From Cyanophora paradoxa (lineage: Eukaryota; Glaucocystophyceae; Cyanophorales; Cyanophoraceae), in NCBI GenBank assembly GCA_004431415.1, contig QPMI01000320.1, positions 1 through 48,161 on the forward strand: DNA of 48,161 nucleotides, written 5' to 3'. Below are positions 21,500 through 32,500 of this stretch, piece after piece. The notes beneath the pieces were generated by a model that worked only from the letters and a program-made list of their open reading frames with translations, had not been told where the DNA came from and did no database searches. The position numbers were made by a program, and so were the translations under genes. Within the stretch, counting starts at the first letter, position 1. Each line of letters starts with the position of its first letter.

Positions 21500-21749
21500 G
21501 CTCTCGCAGCTAGAAGAGTGGGGGGTACGTACCGAACTGACGCGCACTCGTCCTGCTTCGCGCCTGCACTGGCATGCACTACGATGCGTATAGACCTTGC
21601 GCCGTCCCTGGGGCCGCACAGAATCGACGTGCGCCACCCCTGCGTGCAGTGCCGCCCGCCCCATGCTAGCTACATCTATATGCTGAACGCGACTTGCACG
21701 GCCGCGTCCCTGAGCGTGCGCTGCGGCCATTTCACATGCACTAGACCAC

Positions 21750-21875
21750 ATTCATCGCTTCTGAGGTGCCCCCGTCGCCCCGCTATGCGCAGACACAAGG
21801 CACATGCATATCATATACTTCTGGCGCTATAGAACTCTCTAGTTACCGGCCTGTCTACCCCCTCGCACCCGGCCG
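21750..21875 (-). repeat. right arm of the long inverted repeat (candidate transposon terminus)
   Basis: Read on the minus strand from 21875 inward, it begins CGGCCGGGTGCGAGGGGGT and contains TAGACAGGCCGGTAACTAG and TGCCTTGTGTCTG, aligning with 8279-8405. The integrase gene starts about 250 bp further inward. Confidence 0.65.
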
Positions 21876-22571
21876 TGATGGGCGATTCAAATGATTGTCC
21901 AAGAGCATCGTTGAGATGCCCCGCACGGCGAGCGCGAAGATGCCGCAGTGCAAAGATCTCCGATCAGTGTGCAGTGCGTTTCGCGCGGCCGCGCGCCACC
22001 GTGGCACCCCCGCCGGGCCTGCGCCTGAGGCCTGCAGCTGACCAAGTTGCTAGGCGCGTGCCGCAGTCCGACGGTCTGCGAGAAGAGCTATCCTCCGGGC
22101 GGGCGCGAGCTGCGACCAAAGCGGGAGCGTCACGATGAAGCGGGCGGGCGGCGATGCCCTCCGGAGCCTCGGAGGGCGAACTTCGGAAGGCGGAGGGCGG
22201 GGCGCGCGCGCTCCGCTTGAATACGGGAGGGCGGCAGACCGGTCGGCTGCCGCTGGCGCCAGGGCCTGTGCTTTGCAGGGGCGGGCGGGACTCGCTGCTC
22301 GCTCCACCCGCGCGCGCCTCGGCCCTCCGATCTGTGGACCACTTGCTGTGCATGCTCGCATGCTGCGGTGCGCTCTTGCTGAAGCTCTGAGCCACCGTGG
22401 GCACAGGCGCTGCATGTGGCGGCGCGGCTCGTGCGGCGGCGGGCGGCAGCTCGGTTTGCTTGATTGAGCGGGGGCGTGCAGCGGGAGGCTGCGCGGCTCG
22501 GTGGGCGGGGCGGAGCGCGGCGGGCAGCGGCGCGGCTCGGCGCGCCTCTGGCCGGGCGGGGGGGTGGGGGG

Positions 22572-22604
<33 letters not shown>

Positions 22605-23355
22605 GCAACGGGCGGCTCCGGATCCGGATTCGCTGGCTCTCCGGGCCGGGCGGAGGCGCAGCGGGGGGCGGCGCGGCTTGCCGGACGGAGGTGGAGGCGC
22701 AGCGGGCGACTGCCGCAGTGCGCGGCTCGGCGGGCGGAATTGAGCGCGGCGGGCGGCGGGCTGGTGGCTGGGCTCGCCGGACGCGGCGAGGGCGTGGGGC
22801 TCAGCTGTACATGTGCGCCTCGCCAGACGGAGGTGAAGGCGCGGCGGGCCCGGGGCGGCGGCACGGCTCGCTAGGCTTTCTGGGCTGGTATGCCCCTTCC
22901 ATTTCGTTTTCGCTGCCGCAGTGCTGCGAGCTATTTGCGTCTGGCGGCCCAGCCTGCAGCTGGCAGGCCTACGCATGGCAAGCGGTACTACGGTAGCTGC
23001 AGCTGCAGGACACTCAGATAGCTTTACGAAGTTAGATTGTCGTTGTTAATTATAATCAAGACCCGGTGACCCCTGAGACCGCCGGGCGCGGATGGGCTGG
23101 TTCAATTGCAATTGAACCGTTGAACGGCAATATGCATGCACAACCTGAGTCGTACCGTACGCGTCGATCGACCGCGCGGCGCGCGCCGGCCCGCCACCTT
23201 TAGCTAGGGCCTAGGTCCGGGGCACAAGTGAGCAGGCGGCTGCATGGCGGCTGCAGGGGACCTCATGATCAGGGCCTCAAAGACAGGTGCATGCCCTTCG
23301 ACAGCGGGTTGCAGGAGAGGGCGGGGTCGGGGGGTGGGAAGGGGGGGAGGAGGGG
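21876..23355. other. GC-rich low-complexity region without a clear gene
   Basis: At 22135-22870 are many imperfect units of the type GCGGCTCGGCGGGCGG and GGAGGCGCAGCGGG, which give long Gly/Ala/Arg or Pro/Ala frames on both strands. A run of 31 G lies at 22573-22603. From 23000-23220 the sequence is mixed, with CAATTGCAATTG. No splice-consistent gene was found. Confidence 0.5.
22573..22603 (+). repeat. 31-base G homopolymer
   Basis: An uninterrupted run of G inside a G-rich low-complexity block. Such runs commonly mark assembly uncertainty and can form quadruplex DNA. Confidence 0.9.
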
Positions 23356-25413
23356 TCACATGTGGAAGAGCTCGGAGCGCGGGCCGTCGCGGCCGGAGAC
23401 GAGGCGGCCGGCGTCCGAGGCGTGCGCGCCGCCCCGCCCCCGCCCGCCCGCCCCCCGCCCTCGGGGCCGGCGGCGGGCCCCTCGGGCCCTCGGGTCGAGG
23501 ATGAACTCGACGCCCTCGTCGGCGTCCATCTGGGAGCGGTTGAAGCCGCCGCCCCGCCGCCCGCCCCCGCCGGCCTCCTCCCCGCCCCGCTCCCACCGCG
23601 CCCCGCCCGCCGCCGCCGCCGCCGCACCGCCACGAAGACCGCCGCCCCCGCCACGCCGGCCGCCACCAGCACCGCCGCCGCGATCCCCACCCCGCCCCCG
23701 CGCTCAGCCGGGCTCGCCCGCGGCCCCGCTGCGGCGCCGCCGCGTCAGGCGGGCGGGTGCCGGCGGGCGGGGCGGAGGGGCGCGGACGGCGGGGACGGTG
23801 GCGCCGATGACGAGGCCCCCGACGGGGACCCCGAGGCGGTCCTCCAGCCGCTCCAGCGGCCCCTCCAGCGCCCCCAGCTGCCCCGCGTCAGCCCGGCGGG
23901 GCGGCGGGACGGAGGGTGGGTGCGGTGGGGCCCGACCCGGGTGCGGATGGCGGCGGCGCTCTGCTCGAAGATGGCGGGCAGCACGAGGAAGCGCACCCGC
24001 ACCGAGGCCGCCGCCGCCTCCCGCAGCCGGCGGGCCCCGGGGGCGGGGCTCGGGGAGGGCGGGAGGGGCCCGCCGGGGGCGAAGGAGAAGGCGGTGAGGC
24101 GGGCGGCGGGGAAGGTCTCCAGCGCCTCCGACACGTACACTGCGCCCGCCTCAGCGGCCCTGCGGGGGCGCCTCGGGCGGGGCGGGGCGGGGCGGGCGGG
24201 CCGGCGAAGAGGCGGAGCTCGGTGTCGTCGGGGGCGGCGGCGGGCCCCGGCAGCGCCTCCGAGGGGCCGTACGCGAAGGAGACCTCGAGGGCCTCCGCGG
24301 GCACGAAGACCGCCACCGCCGCCTCCCCGCTCGCCCCCTCCCCGTCCGTCCCCGTCACGTTCGCCCGCAGCACGCCTGCCGCGCGTGAGCGCCGGCGGCG
24401 GGGCGCGGGGCGGTTGTGCGGACCGCCGTAGAGGCGGGAGAAGGCGATCTTGGGGCCGCGCTCGTCGGCGAGCGGGGCGGGGAGGGCGCGGGCGGAGGGG
24501 GCCGGCTCCCAGGCCCACGACCAGGCCCAGCGGGCGACGGGCCGCCCGGTGTCGGCGTCCACCGAGCCCGACGCGTCCAGCGTCACCGCCTCGTCCGCCA
24601 GCCCCAGCACCACGGGCGCCTGCGAGAGGCGCACCTCCGGCGCCCGGTTCTCCACGCTCATGTAGAAGGTCACCCCGATCTCCGCCCACGTCCCGTCGTT
24701 GCTCCCTGCCGCCCCGGCCCCTCAGCCGCGCCCCCGGTGCCCGGCGGGGATGCGGGGCGTGGGCGGACGGATGGTGAGGTTCGTGCGGTAGTTGCCGACG
24801 GCGCTGAAGGCCTCGCCCTGGAGCCCGGGGGTCACCGTGACCGTGATCTGGTCCACCCATCCGGGCTGCACCGTGCTGTCCGGCGGCAGCACCCGCAGCC
24901 AGGTCGCCGCCGGGTCCACGTGCGTCGTGAAGAGTAACGGCGCGCTCCCTGCGGGGCCCTCAGCTGCAGGCCGGCGCGTCGCGCGGGGCGGGGGCGGCGG
25001 GCCCGTGTTGGATACGGAGATGACGCGCTGCGAGGCTGAGCGGCGGTAAGCGATGACCTCGTACTCCAGATCCGAGGGGCTCAGAACGATTCGCGGGCCG
25101 CTCTCCTCTGGCTGCGGAGGGCTCGGCGGCGGCGTGGGAAGGGCCGCGGCGACGGTCGTCGGGGACGGCGAGGGCGTGTATGCCGCTGCAGGAGCTGCCT
25201 CCGCTGGGGTCGGTGATGGCGCGAGGCCATCAGGCGCGGCGGTGGGCGCCGCTTCGGGCGCGGCACTGGGCGTGGGGTCCTCCGCTGCAGCGTGCACGTG
25301 TTCAGGGGCAAGTGGCTGTTAAAGGCGCGAGCAATTGCACCAGAAGCGTGCAGAACCAATTGCAGCAGCAGCAGCCACGCGCCTAGGGCGGCCGAACCGC
25401 GCCGGCGCCGCAT
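23356..25413 (-). CDS. secreted/type I membrane protein with PKD domain
   Basis: The ATG at 25413 starts a basic n-region followed by a strong hydrophobic core (GAWLLLLQLVLHASG), a signal peptide. An Ala/Pro/Thr-rich stalk follows. Next is an immunoglobulin-like beta segment (LEYEVIAYRRSASQRVISVS, then WLRVLPPDSTVQPGWVDQIT). A PKD domain comes after it (VVLGLADEAVTLDASGSVDA, then PVARWAWSWAWEP). Near the C-terminus one membrane helix (GIAAAVLVAAGVAGAAVFVA) is followed by RRRRRR and a short cytoplasmic tail ending GPRSELFHM, stop at 23358-23356. Several introns are inferred, with C-rich sense strands. To join the signal peptide to the stalk, a 23-nt GC-AG intron (25338-25316) is needed, which is unusually short. 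A surface receptor or adhesion role is likely; ligand and partners are unknown. Confidence 0.7.
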
Positions 25414-25800
25414 TGCAGCCGGGCCGCGCAAGGGGCGCGAGCCCGAGAGACGGGTCAAACCGACGAACGCCTACTGAACGTCAACGCGCTGGCCTGAAGC
25501 GTGCGGTCCCGCACGGCTGCGGCGTGCGGAAGCGTGGACGAACCACCAGAGCCAGGTGCTCGGGGATGAAGTGCTCGCTGCTGCTGGCTTCAAGCGCTAG
25601 TGCGCTCCGAGGGCCCAGTTGTGAGAATCGAACTTTCGCGCGGTACGAACTAATGCTCCCCTGCAGAGTGGAGCGCGCGGTCGGAGCTCGAGGGTCCAGC
25701 CCAGTTGCAAACTGGCCTATGGCGACCGCTGCCCCACACGAAACACCAGGGCCCACGCCGCCACACGGATTCAAGCGAAATGAACGTATTCAACGGCTCG
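25414..25800. other. intergenic between two minus-strand genes
   Basis: This 387-bp spacer should contain the 3' UTR of the acidic-protein gene and the promoter of the PKD gene. No clear motif or coding exon is seen. Confidence 0.35.
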
Positions 25801-27355
25801 CTAGCGCCCGCGGCGCATGCGGGCGGCCGCGGCAGCCAGGGGGTCGTCGTCCTCCTCCTCGAGGGCTTGCACCGCCGCTGGCGCCGCGGCCGCCGGCCTG
25901 GCCGCAGCTGCAGGCGCCGGCGCCCGCGCAGGCCTGGCGGCCTGGGCGGCGCAGCGGGGTGCGCGGGGCGGGCGCAGCGGGTCGTGGCGGAGCAGGGCGG
26001 CGGGCTGAGGGCGGGCTTGGGGCGGGGGCGGCGCCGGGGCGGGGCTTTGGGTGCGAGGCGGCGGCGGCTTGGGCGAGGGGGTCGTGGCCCTCCCCCTCGT
26101 CCCCGGCGGGGGCGGCGGGGCGGGCGGGCGGGGGCGCGCGGGGCGGCCGCCTGCGCGGGGGCGATGCCGCGGAAGGCGGCGGTGAGCTTGCGCGCCGCCG
26201 CCTCCCGCTCGCCAGGCACCGCCCCTGCCCCACGCCCGTCAGCCCGCCGAGCCGACCCTCCGGCGCGAGCGGGTCGCACCGGCCGCCTTGGCGCGCTCCC
26301 GCGCCGCCTCGGGGGTATGGCCTCCGGTGCCGGCCGGTGCTCCCGCGAGGGCCGCCCCGCGGGGCCGGGGCGGGGGCGGGCTCCTCGCGCTCCGCGGCGT
26401 GCACGTGGCGCGTGCCGTCCTTGCCCACCTCGATGCGCAGCGAGCCGATCGCCGGCATCCCCGGCGGGTGCGCCTGCCCCCCGCCGTCACGGCTGGCCCG
26501 GGGCGGCGGGAGGGCGGGCGCGGGGCGGGGGCGCACCACGCGCATCCAGTCGCCGTCGCCGTCGCCGTCGCCGTCCGTGGCGGGGGCGGCTGCCTGGCGC
26601 TCGAGCCGCTTGCGGTTGAGAATCTCGCGCGCGTCCAGCGCCGCCCCGCCCCGCCGCTCCGCCTCCGCCGCCGCCTCCTCCGCCGCCGCCGCTGCCGCCG
26701 CCGAGGCGCGCTTCTGCCTTATCAGCTCCCGCGCGTCCACCTCCCCGCCCCCCGACGCCCGCCCCGAAGACCTCCGCATTTCCGCCCCCGCTTCCGCCGC
26801 CCCGCCGCTGGGCCGCTGCGCGTGCGCCGGCGCCGGCTCCTCCCTCGCTGGGGCGCGCTGCGGGCCCCTGCCGGCGCGCTGGGGCGGCTGCTGGGGCTCG
26901 TCCTCCACCACTTCCTCCCAGCCTTCGTCGTCATCCTCTTCCTCCTCCTCGTCGCGCGACCGGCCGCCGCGGCCCCGCGCTGTTGTCCGCGCCCCGCCGC
27001 GGCCGGCCTTGACCCCGACGCGCACGCCCGTCTTCGCCGCAGCCGCCCGCACGCCGCCCGCCTTTGCGGCCGTCGAATTCGGCTTCCCGTCCGTTTTCGC
27101 CTCGCCGGCCTGTGTGGAGACGGGCCCGAAGGCCTCCTGCAAGCGGATCGGCCGATCGAAACCGCGGCGGAAGAGGCTAGCTACGCTCCCGCGGCGCGTC
27201 TAGAACGAAGAAGCAAAGCGGGCAGCTGGCGTTCCGGGAATCCCAAACGTACGCACCAAGAACTTCTCGTCCGGCACGAAAGCCTCGTCATCGTCAGCCC
27301 AGCTCTTCCGGTTGTTCGCTCCTTCCGCACCGCCGGACTCCGCGGCGTCCGCCAT
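25801..27355 (-). CDS. disordered acidic / Arg-Gly protein of unknown function
   Basis: Exon 1 (27355 to about 27256) encodes MADAAESGGAEGANNRKSWA then DDDEAFVPDEKFL, ending at a GTGCGT donor. After an intron of about 120 bp (GCTTGCAG acceptor) the frame continues EAFGPVSTQAGEAK, a Lys/Arg/Gly stretch (GGARTTARGRGGRSRDEE), a run EEEEEDDDEGWEEVVEDEPQ, and two related helices, VDARELIRQKRAS and LDAREILNRKRLERQ. A short GDGDGDGD run comes next. Later exons give SLRIEVGKDGTRHVHAAE and, at the C-terminus, QALEEEDDDPLAAAAARMRR ending GR, stop TAG 25803-25801. The RG-rich and acidic composition with repeated DARE.L/I..KR helices suggests an RNA-associated nuclear protein, but this is inference and no domain is recognised. 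Inner introns near 26120-26230 and 26330 are provisional. Confidence 0.6.
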
Positions 27356-27870
27356 GGCGCGGATTTGCGGCAACGCAGTTCGCGCCTCTACCCCTCAAAC
27401 TCCCTGCGGCGCCTGCGCTCAGCGGCTTCGCTCGTCAGCGCACATCGCAAACATTCAACGCGGCAGCGAACGATGAATCGAATCGAGCGCTTCATGCGCC
27501 ACGTACGCGCGCTTTTGCGTCCGCGCGGCCGCTCTCACAGCCGCGCAGACGGACGGCCGGTTCTCGCCCCTGACGGTCTACTCGGGCTTTCAGAGGACTC
27601 GCGGCACCCCTTCGCCCAGCCTCATCGTTCGATCGAGCCCGAGCCCCGCAGGCGCGCTGCGTCGGGCGAACGCCCTCCAACGGCGCTGCGCGGCGCAGGC
27701 GCGGCGCTCCTTGAGGCGCGCGGCACGCAGAGTTTGCGCCCCTCGGTGATCCAGGTGAGGAGGAGATCGCAGTGGACGACGAGCGCATTGAGCGCGCCAT
27801 CGCCTCTGCAATGCTCCGTGTTCGCGCGCTCGCTCGCTCTTTCTCGTCGCGATCGCGCATTTGAGGAACG
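27356..27870. other. divergent intergenic region, possible two-way promoter
   Basis: It separates the start of the acidic-protein gene (-) from the VWA gene (+). The missing first exon of the VWA gene may lie here; a frame with MLRVRALA starting near 27811 is one possibility. No core promoter element is obvious. Confidence 0.3.
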
Positions 27871-27885
27871 AGTGGCAGGTTGAGA

Positions 27886-29183
27886 AGGACAGCGAGCCGA
27901 CGAACGACGTTGCAATTTTGGTCGACAACAGGTCCGGTCTCTGCGGCCGCAGCGGAGCGCACTCACGGCTCAAAAAAAAAATTTGCTCGGATAGGTCCGG
28001 CCAGGCAGGGAGAGCGCACTCACGGCTCGCGGCAGCGTGGGGATGGAGGGCCTCCCGATGCTTGGCGTGGGCGCTGGCGTTCGCGTGCTCCTCGAGAACC
28101 TCAAGGTCGCCGCACCTCGCGATCGCATCGAATCCCCCCGCGCGCGGCGCGGCCCAACAGCGGTGGACCGCGCGCAGGGCGAGCACGACCGCATCGCAGT
28201 GAACTCGTTCGGCTCCGCGGTCCGCCCGTGGCCGCCCTTCAAGGCGCGGCTCCCGGCCCCGCCCGCCACCCCGGCGCCCCGGCGGGTGCGTGACGGGCGT
28301 GCAGCGGGCGGGGGAGGTGGACCTGTGGGAGGACGTGGAGGGGAAGCTGCCGGCGACGGAGCACTCAGCGCGGCTCTTCGACGCCCTGGCGGGGGCGCTG
28401 GCGCACTTCGCGGGGGCGGGGCGGCACCCGGAGGCGCGCCTGCTGCTGCTCGTGGCCTCGCACGGCGCCGACGTCGACTCGGGCGACGCCGACGCCGACC
28501 TCGTCCGCGACCTCCTCCGCCGCGCCGAGGCCGCCATCCCCCACTTCGCCCTCCGCCTCCTCGTCATCGCCGAGGGCGACCAGCCGGCCCGCCCCGCCCC
28601 GCCCCGCCCCGCCCTGGACGGGCCCGGGGGGGCCTGAGGCGGAGGCAGGGGCGGGGGGCGGCGCCGCGCCTGCTGGACGCTGTGCTCGCCTCCCTCGCCG
28701 ACCTCGCCCTCCACGAGGACCCCGACGCGCCTCAGGAGGCCCCGCCGCCTCCAGCCGCCCCACCGAGCCCCAGCCCGAGCCCCAGCCCGAGCCCGAGCTC
28801 GAGCCCGAGCCGGAGGCCGAGGCGGAGGCGGAGCTGGGGGCCGGTGCGCGCCGCCGCCGCCGCTCCTCCGCCGTCTTCGCCCCCGTGCGCGCCGTGCACC
28901 GGGCGCCCCCCGGCGCGGGGCGGGAGCGAGTGGGGAGAGGGCGCAGGGGGCGCTGCCGGCGGCGACGCGGCTGGTGCCGGTGGAGTCGAGCCTGCTGGTG
29001 CCCGTGGCGCCCCGCGTGGCCGCCGTGCGCGCCGCCTTCGCCGCCCTCGCGCCCCTCCTCGACACCGCCCGCGCCGCCGTCGCCGCCGCCCGCGCCGCCG
29101 CCGCCGCCGCCGGCAAGGGCGGCCCCGTGGCCCCGGCCGAGGCCGAGGGGGAGGCCCCCCACGAGAAGGCCGTCGAAGAGTGA
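27886..29183 (+). CDS. von Willebrand factor A domain protein
   Basis: Exons that join in phase are about 27886-27931, 28036-28105, 28178-28243, 28305-28586 and 28649 onward, with stop TGA at 29181-29183. Two introns are GC-AG (28244-28304 and 28587-28648). The joined product shows a complete VWA fold. The first strand is NDVAILVDNSVGM, where DNSVGM stands in for the usual DxSxS metal site. It continues VRVLLENLKGEHDRIAVNSF, then EHSARLFDALAGALAHFA, ARLLLLVASHGADVDSGDAD and AAIPHFALRLLVIAEG. A Glu/Pro repeat linker (EPEPEAEAEAEL) and a second helical part (VAAVRAAFAALAPLLDTARA) follow, ending EAPHEKAVEE. VWA domains bind protein partners through a metal ion. The true N-terminus is unresolved; no ATG is in frame upstream of the first strand. 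The linker exon edges are approximate. Confidence 0.7.
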
Positions 29184-29501
29184 TCCCCGCCCCGTCCCAC
29201 GCGAACCGGCCGGCCCCCCGCCCAGCGCATCGGACGCGAGCTCTGTTCTGTACACGGTTCACTGCCCTTCAAACTCTTTACAACGCTGGGCAGCTGCATA
29301 ACTGTGGCATCGATCACGCCCTCGAGAGGGCCACGATCAAGTTAGAGCACTAAGGCGCTAAGGGTGAGGTTGAAGGAGGGAGGTTGAAACGAAAGGTTCT
29401 GTTGAAAGTGCGGGTTCTAGCTATACATCTGCCCAGAAAGAAGGGGCGCTCGAGAGGCGCGGAGGAGGGTCCACGGCGGCGAGCCCGGGGCGGGGCGGGG
29501 C
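29184..29501. other. convergent intergenic region
   Basis: This 318-bp stretch lies between the stop codons of the VWA gene (+) and the IQ-motif gene (-). It has lower GC and presumably holds both 3' UTRs. No terminator signal is recognised. Confidence 0.4.
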
Positions 29502-32500
29502 TCACATCATCCAGAACTCGGTGCAGCCCTGGCCGCGGCGGGGGCGCCGGGCGAGGAGGGAGTCCCCCTCGGCGGGCCCCGCCGCCCCCGGGGGCGCGCC
29601 CTCCCCCTTCCGCTTCCTCCCCCGCTTCTTCGGGCCCGCCTCCGGCCCCGCCGCCTCCGCCTGGCTCGCCTCCGGCCCCGCCGCCTGGCTCGCCGCGGGC
29701 TCCGCCGCTGCCGCAGCTGGCGGCGCGGGGAGCACAGGCGAAGTCGGGGCCGGGGCGTCTGGAGGCGGGAGCTCGAGGTCCGCAACGGCAGGAGCCTCGG
29801 ACGGGGCCGGGGCATCGGGGGCCGGCGGGCGAGCGGCCAGATCGACGAGAGGAGCCAACGTCGCGGCCGGCGGGTCCGCGGCCGACGGATCCACGGCTTT
29901 TGGGGCCGCGGCCGCCGGGTCCGCGGGTGGTGGGTCCAGCTGCAGCGGGACGGCCGCCGGCTCGTCCAGAGAGACTGCGGTTGTTGTCGGAGGATCGGGG
30001 GAGGTGGGCATGGTGGGCGGAGCTGGCAGCGACGAGGGCGCCGCCGGCTCAGCCTCTGCAGCGTCGGCCGCGGCCGGCGCATCGAGAGCCGCAGCCGCGG
30101 CTACAACGGCTGCCGGCGAGCTCGCAGGAGGCGTGTCCTCGGGAGCCGCGACCGGTGGGGCGGGATCGGAGAGCTCGGGCGGGGCGGGCGCGGCGAGGAG
30201 GCCCTCCTCGCACGCCGGGGCCTCCGCGGGGGTCCCCGCAGGGCCGCCTGCGCCCTCGGCCTCCGCGTGTGTTGCGGAGGCGGGGCCAGCGCCGCGCTCT
30301 GCGGCCGGAGCTGCCTGGGCAGCGGCGGGGGCCGCCGAGGCGGGCTCCTCGGCTGCGCTCCCGTCGGAGAGCAGATCGCCGACGGCGGGAAGGTCGCCCG
30401 GTGCGGCATCGGAAGGGTCGCCGTACAACTGTGGCGGCACGACACGAGGGGCGGCGTGAGCGGTTGCAGGCGCGAGGTTGGGGCGCCGTCGCACCGGGTC
30501 GAAGCTCGAGAGGAGGGGCGGAGACGGGGGCAGGGGCGAGGGCGGGGCTCGCTGGAGGGGCGGGGCGGGGCGGAAGGGGGAGGAGTCGACGTCAGGGGAG
30601 GGCGGGGTGATGGCGAGCACGGGGGGCCTCGAGGGGCGCGGCGAGGACGGGCTCTCCCCGCCGGCCCCGCCGGGGGCCTCGCGCGGGGCGAGGGGCCCCG
30701 CGGGGCTCTCGAGGGGCGAGGAAAAGGCGAGGACGTGCACAGGGGAGGGTTCGGCGGGGCGGGGAGAGGCCCCGGGGCCCGCGCCGGCGCCGGCGCCGGC
30801 GGCCTCGGCCTCGGCGTCCTCGGGGTCGGGGTCGGCCATGACGATCTCCACCGAGGGCGAATCCCCGCCCCACCGGCCCCCCGCCCCCGCCCAGCACTCG
30901 CCCTCGCCCTCCCCGGCCCCCGCCCCCGGCGTCTCCTGCGGCGTCGCCTCGAGCACCGGCGGCCGCCTGCGCGGCGGCGTCGACTGCCCCGAGCAGCGGC
31001 AGCCGGCGAGACGGGCGCAACAGGCCCCGGGGGCGAGGAAGAGGCAGCGGGAGAGGCGGCGGGGGCGAGGTTGCCTCCGGGCTGGACGCCGCCGCCGCCT
31101 GGCTGTGCGGCGCCGCCTCCGGCGCAACGGGCGCCGGCGCAGCCGCCACCGCCGCCGCTGGAGGAGACATGGCCTCGGGTTTCGCCCGCTGCTCGCGCTC
31201 GGCCGCCGGTTGCAGCTGGCGCTGCGAGGCCGGTGGAGACTCGGTCCCCTGGAGGTCCCCCGCAGGCCGGGGCTCGGGCTGGGATGCCACCCGAGGCCGA
31301 GGCTGCGCGGGCGGCGCCGGCTGTGGCTGGGCAGCAGGCCGCCGCTGAGGCTCGGAGGGCGGTCGCGGCTGGAGTCCCGGGGCGTCCCGGGGCGGCGCCT
31401 CCGCGGCCGCCCGGGCTGAACCAGAGCGACCGGCCTGGTCGGCGGCTGCGCGGCTGCCCCCGGCTGGGACTCGGCAGCAAGCTCGACGATCGGCCGGGGG
31501 CGCGGCTCAGGGGCCGCCCGGGCCGGCGGCTCTGCTGTGCGGGCGCGGTCCGAGCTGCCGGCGGCAGCCTCCGCCAGGGGCGCCGGGGCCGCGCGCCGCA
31601 CGAACTGCAGCGTTGGCGGCGCCGTGCCACGCGGCTTCCCCGGGTCCAAGTGCTGCTTGCCGGCGCCGGCGCCCGCCCCGGAAGCCGGGGCGAGGCGGCG
31701 GCCCTCGGGTGATGGAGGGAGCTCGAGGCGCTGGCGGCCGCCGCGGCCCTGGGGAGGGGCGCCAGGGGCCCCGAGCTGCTGGCCGGCGCCGCGGGCCTCG
31801 GGAGGGCGCCAGGGGCCCGCCGGCGGCCTTCCGGCGTGGGGCGGGTTCGGCGGCCTCCGACTGCGCGCGGCCACCGCCGTTCCGACTGCGCGCTGCGCGG
31901 CGGCCATCAGGCAGCGCCCCGCCGGGACGCTCCGCGGCACTTACACCAGCGCGACTGGGAGAGGCTCGGTGCCGCCTGCGCCCGCCCGGAGGCTCCTGCG
32001 GCGGGTCGTGAGGTGCGGCGGGGCGATGCTCGAGGGGCCGGCGGGAGGCGGCCGCACCGGAGCGCCGTGAGGCGGCGCTTGAGACGCTCTCCTGCGACGA
32101 CGAGGCCTCCTGCGACGAGCTCGGCACCTCCTCGGCGTCCCTCGCCGCCCGCGGCCGCCCCTCAGCCCGCGGCTCCGGGCTCCGCCCCTTGGCGGCCCGC
32201 GCCGGTGCGCGGGGGTCGTGCATGCCAGCAGCGGCGGACTTCTCGCCGGCGGCTGCGGGGATCGTCGACGAGGGGCGCTCTCTCAAGGAGGAGGCGCGGC
32301 CGCCGGAGTCGGGCGGCGCCGGGGAGACCATGAGAAAGGAGGGCGGGCGGGAGAGGGGCGTGCGCGGGCTCACGCCCGCCCGATCGTCGCCCGAGGCCAG
32401 CGCCGCCGGGGAGGCGCCCTCCCGGGCCCGCTTCAAGGGGCGGGACGCCGACGCGTCGGGCCCCTCCCTCTCGCCATGTGCTCCAAGCTCGGCGCCGGCC

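Noticed and set aside
8279-21875. Complete Maverick/Polinton
   Set aside because: An integrase and inverted ends are present, but no DNA polymerase B, ATPase, protease or capsid gene could be identified in between.
25335-27203. A 622-codon open frame on the plus strand
   Set aside because: It is antisense to the acidic/RG-protein exons, is low-complexity Ala/Arg/Pro, and arises from high GC. The minus frame has splice sites and structured motifs.
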